A stretch of 64,000 nucleotides of DNA from the NCBI GenBank assembly GCA_051418055.1, contig JBPRGH010000119.1, forward strand, positions 1 through 64,000, given 5' to 3'. Below the pieces are notes generated by a model. It had not been told where the DNA came from and made no database searches. It saw only the letters and a list, made by a program, of their open reading frames with translations. Within the stretch, counting starts at the first letter, position 1, and each line of letters opens with the position of its first letter. The position numbers and the translations under genes are program-made. The DNA comes from JBPRGH01 sp051418055 (lineage in GTDB: Bacteria; Bacteroidota; Bacteroidia; Cytophagales; Cyclobacteriaceae). Below, in pieces: positions 62,979-64,000 of this stretch.

Positions 62979-63014
62979 TAAAAAAGTTTGAACAAGTTTG
63001 AAAAAAGTTTGAAC
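62979..63014 (+). repeat. Second pair of candidate TnsB sites over the tnsA start
   Basis: TAAAAAAGTTTGAAC (62979-62993) and GAAAAAAGTTTGAAC (63000-63014) are in the same orientation as the terminal array, 21 bp apart. They overlap the tnsA start region, so TnsB could repress its own operon there. Confidence 0.75.
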
Positions 63015-63893
63015 ATTTGCTTAGATTTAAAAAAAGTCAAAGAAATATCATTGTCGAGGCCACTCAAATACGAAACAAAACTAAAGCAAAATAGAGGTAA
63101 AGGCTATGGAAAAAACTATAGACCTTGGTATGAAGTGGGTGAAAACATTCCAATGATTCCAGGTACTAAGAGAAGAGGAAATGGTCACCGAATTAAAGGA
63201 TTAAAAACAGATAGAGTTCATCATTTACTCTCCAATGGCGAAAGATTTTTATTTGTTCTCTTTGATTTAAAACCTGAAATAACTGACATAAGAGAACAGT
63301 ATCCAATTCTGGAAATAGAAATTGCTAAGAATATTTCAAATGACTTAGGGATTAAGTACCCTTCTTATACTCAAAATCATATACTCACTAGTGATTTTCT
63401 CTTGGATTTTAAAAATGGAAAGCAACAAATAGTCACTTTTAAACCTATCGCAAATATTAACAAGCGGCAATTAGAGCTTTTTCAGATAGAACGAGCTTAT
63501 TGGGAAAGTAAGGGAATAGAATGGAATCTTATAACTGATAGGGAAATACCTAAAAATGAAATTTTTATAAAAAATCAACTTGATATATATCATGCAGCTG
63601 TTCAGTATAACGAAAAGGATCTATTATTTGAAGAGGTCAAGGGATTCTATTACTTTATTCTGGAGTATCATAAAAAGCATAAATCATTGGGGATAATTGA
63701 TTTTTGTGATTTGGCTGATAGTCAAAATCAATTTGAATCAGGGGTTAGTTTAAGGGTTTTAAAGCTTTTGATTGCAAAGCGAATATTAGGTTTTAATATT
63801 ATGAATTTAGAGTTCAGTAACGCATACCTAATAAGTAGCATAAATACAATAAAGAATGTCACAGATATTAATCAATCAGATTTGGCAGCATAA
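62988..63893 (+). CDS. tnsA: Tn7-like transposase endonuclease subunit TnsA
   Basis: TnsA cuts the 5' ends of the transposon with TnsB. The restriction-endonuclease fold residues are visible: Glu85 in LSNGERFLF, Asp136 in TSDFLLD and Lys152 in TFKP. The family segments IREQYP, QIERAYWESKGIEW and ITDREI follow, and then a winged-helix C-terminal domain. Numbering is from TTG 62988. No ATG exists before codon 56 (IPMIPG), which lies after conserved sequence, so a TTG (62988, 63009 or 63051) must be used. The stop overlaps the tnsB start by 38 bp. Confidence 0.9.
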   Translation: MNKFEKSLNICLDLKKVKEISLSRPLKYETKLKQNRGKGYGKNYRPWYEVGENIPMIPGTKRRGNGHRIKGLKTDRVHHLLSNGERFLFVLFDLKPEITDIREQYPILEIEIAKNISNDLGIKYPSYTQNHILTSDFLLDFKNGKQQIVTFKPIANINKRQLELFQIERAYWESKGIEWNLITDREIPKNEIFIKNQLDIYHAAVQYNEKDLLFEEVKGFYYFILEYHKKHKSLGIIDFCDLADSQNQFESGVSLRVLKLLIAKRILGFNIMNLEFSNAYLISSINTIKNVTDINQSDLAA

Positions 63894-64000
63894 GAAGTTC
63901 AAATATAGAGTTCTTTTTATAGATGAAGTTCTTGATGTTTTTATATGGATTAAGCTAATTGACAATAAACCTTCATTTCCTGAAGAGATTTCTTACAGTT
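63856..64000 (+). CDS. tnsB: Tn7-like transposase subunit TnsB, N-terminal 48 codons
   Basis: The frame opening at ATG 63856 overlaps tnsA and runs off the window. The visible residues (IWQHKKFKYRVLFIDE, then FPEEISYS) match the first strand region of TnsB/Mu-type transposases, which begin with a similar YR-x-L-x-ID pattern. TnsB binds the end repeats and performs the 3' strand cuts and joining through a DDE core not visible here. Confidence 0.7.
   Translation, partial: MSQILINQIWQHKKFKYRVLFIDEVLDVFIWIKLIDNKPSFPEEISYS

Larger units (their letters stand above)
61783..64000 (+). mobile_element. Tn7-like transposon, right-end part (incomplete)
   Basis: The element starts with TGGGGTAAAG at 61783, compared with TGTGGGCGGA in Tn7, 23 bp beyond glmS. 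An array of three candidate TnsB-binding repeats follows. Inside are a small minus-strand gene, an Xre regulator gene, a stretch with decayed coding, a second pair of repeats, tnsA and the beginning of tnsB. Gene order and orientation match Tn7, where tnsA is nearest the glmS-proximal end. The other end, tnsC, tnsD/tniQ and any cargo are outside the window. Confidence 0.82.

Overview
The window reads as chromosomal DNA of a Bacteroidota bacterium, most likely order Cytophagales. The DNA is AT-rich. Several promoters match the Bacteroidota -7 consensus TAnnTTTG. Many small lipoproteins and families typical of the phylum are present (DUF4270, DUF4097, DUF4136, a DUF5117-type metalloprotease, stand-alone RfaE2, bacterial GGGP synthase). 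No genus is claimed. All family assignments come from reading the translations; no database search was run.

Layout. 1-5.3 kb: 3' end of a secreted pappalysin-type protease, asnS, rpoN and an enoyl-CoA isomerase. 5.3-5.8 kb: gene-free repeat tract. 5.8-15.2 kb: housekeeping genes (nadC, recX, dusB, cdsA, gdhA, psd), two short-chain dehydrogenases and a CPBP protease. 15.3-18.3 kb: an ECF sigma factor, a HEAT-repeat anti-sigma-like protein and two DUF4097 proteins on the minus strand. 18.5-25.5 kb: outer-membrane barrel, lipoprotein, glutaminase, a kinase-like orphan, crcB and an M42 peptidase. 25.7-36.1 kb: a secreted protein, a hybrid histidine kinase and a response regulator, followed by a tightly overlapping run of a coiled-coil lipoprotein, two secreted proteins, a leucine-rich-repeat protein and a class A penicillin-binding protein. 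36.1-41.7 kb: pruA, a DUF4136 lipoprotein, a large metalloprotease and an NYN-domain protein. 41.8-43.6 kb: small orphan genes next to tRNA-Arg(CCG). 43.7-61.8 kb: persulfide/sulfite genes, aroA, two phosphate carriers, GGGP synthase, an AraC regulator, acyl-CoA dehydrogenase, rfaE2, panD, panC, a one-domain starch synthase, a DUF4270 lipoprotein and glmS. 61.8-64 kb: one end of a Tn7-like transposon.

The clearest mobile feature is that Tn7-like element. It begins about 23 bp after the glmS stop codon, the classical attTn7 position. It carries an array of 15-bp candidate TnsB sites at exactly 20-bp spacing, a small gene pair including an Xre regulator, a second pair of the same sites over the start of tnsA, then tnsA and the first 48 codons of tnsB. 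The window ends there, so targeting genes and cargo are not visible.

The most intriguing non-mobile locus is the 26-36 kb stretch. A two-component pair precedes four secreted proteins of unknown function that lead into a PBP1A-like peptidoglycan synthase. A short motif (FFERLFxRR) is shared by the extracytoplasmic part of the kinase and the extracytoplasmic tail of the synthase. This suggests, without proving, a cell-wall sensing and synthesis module.
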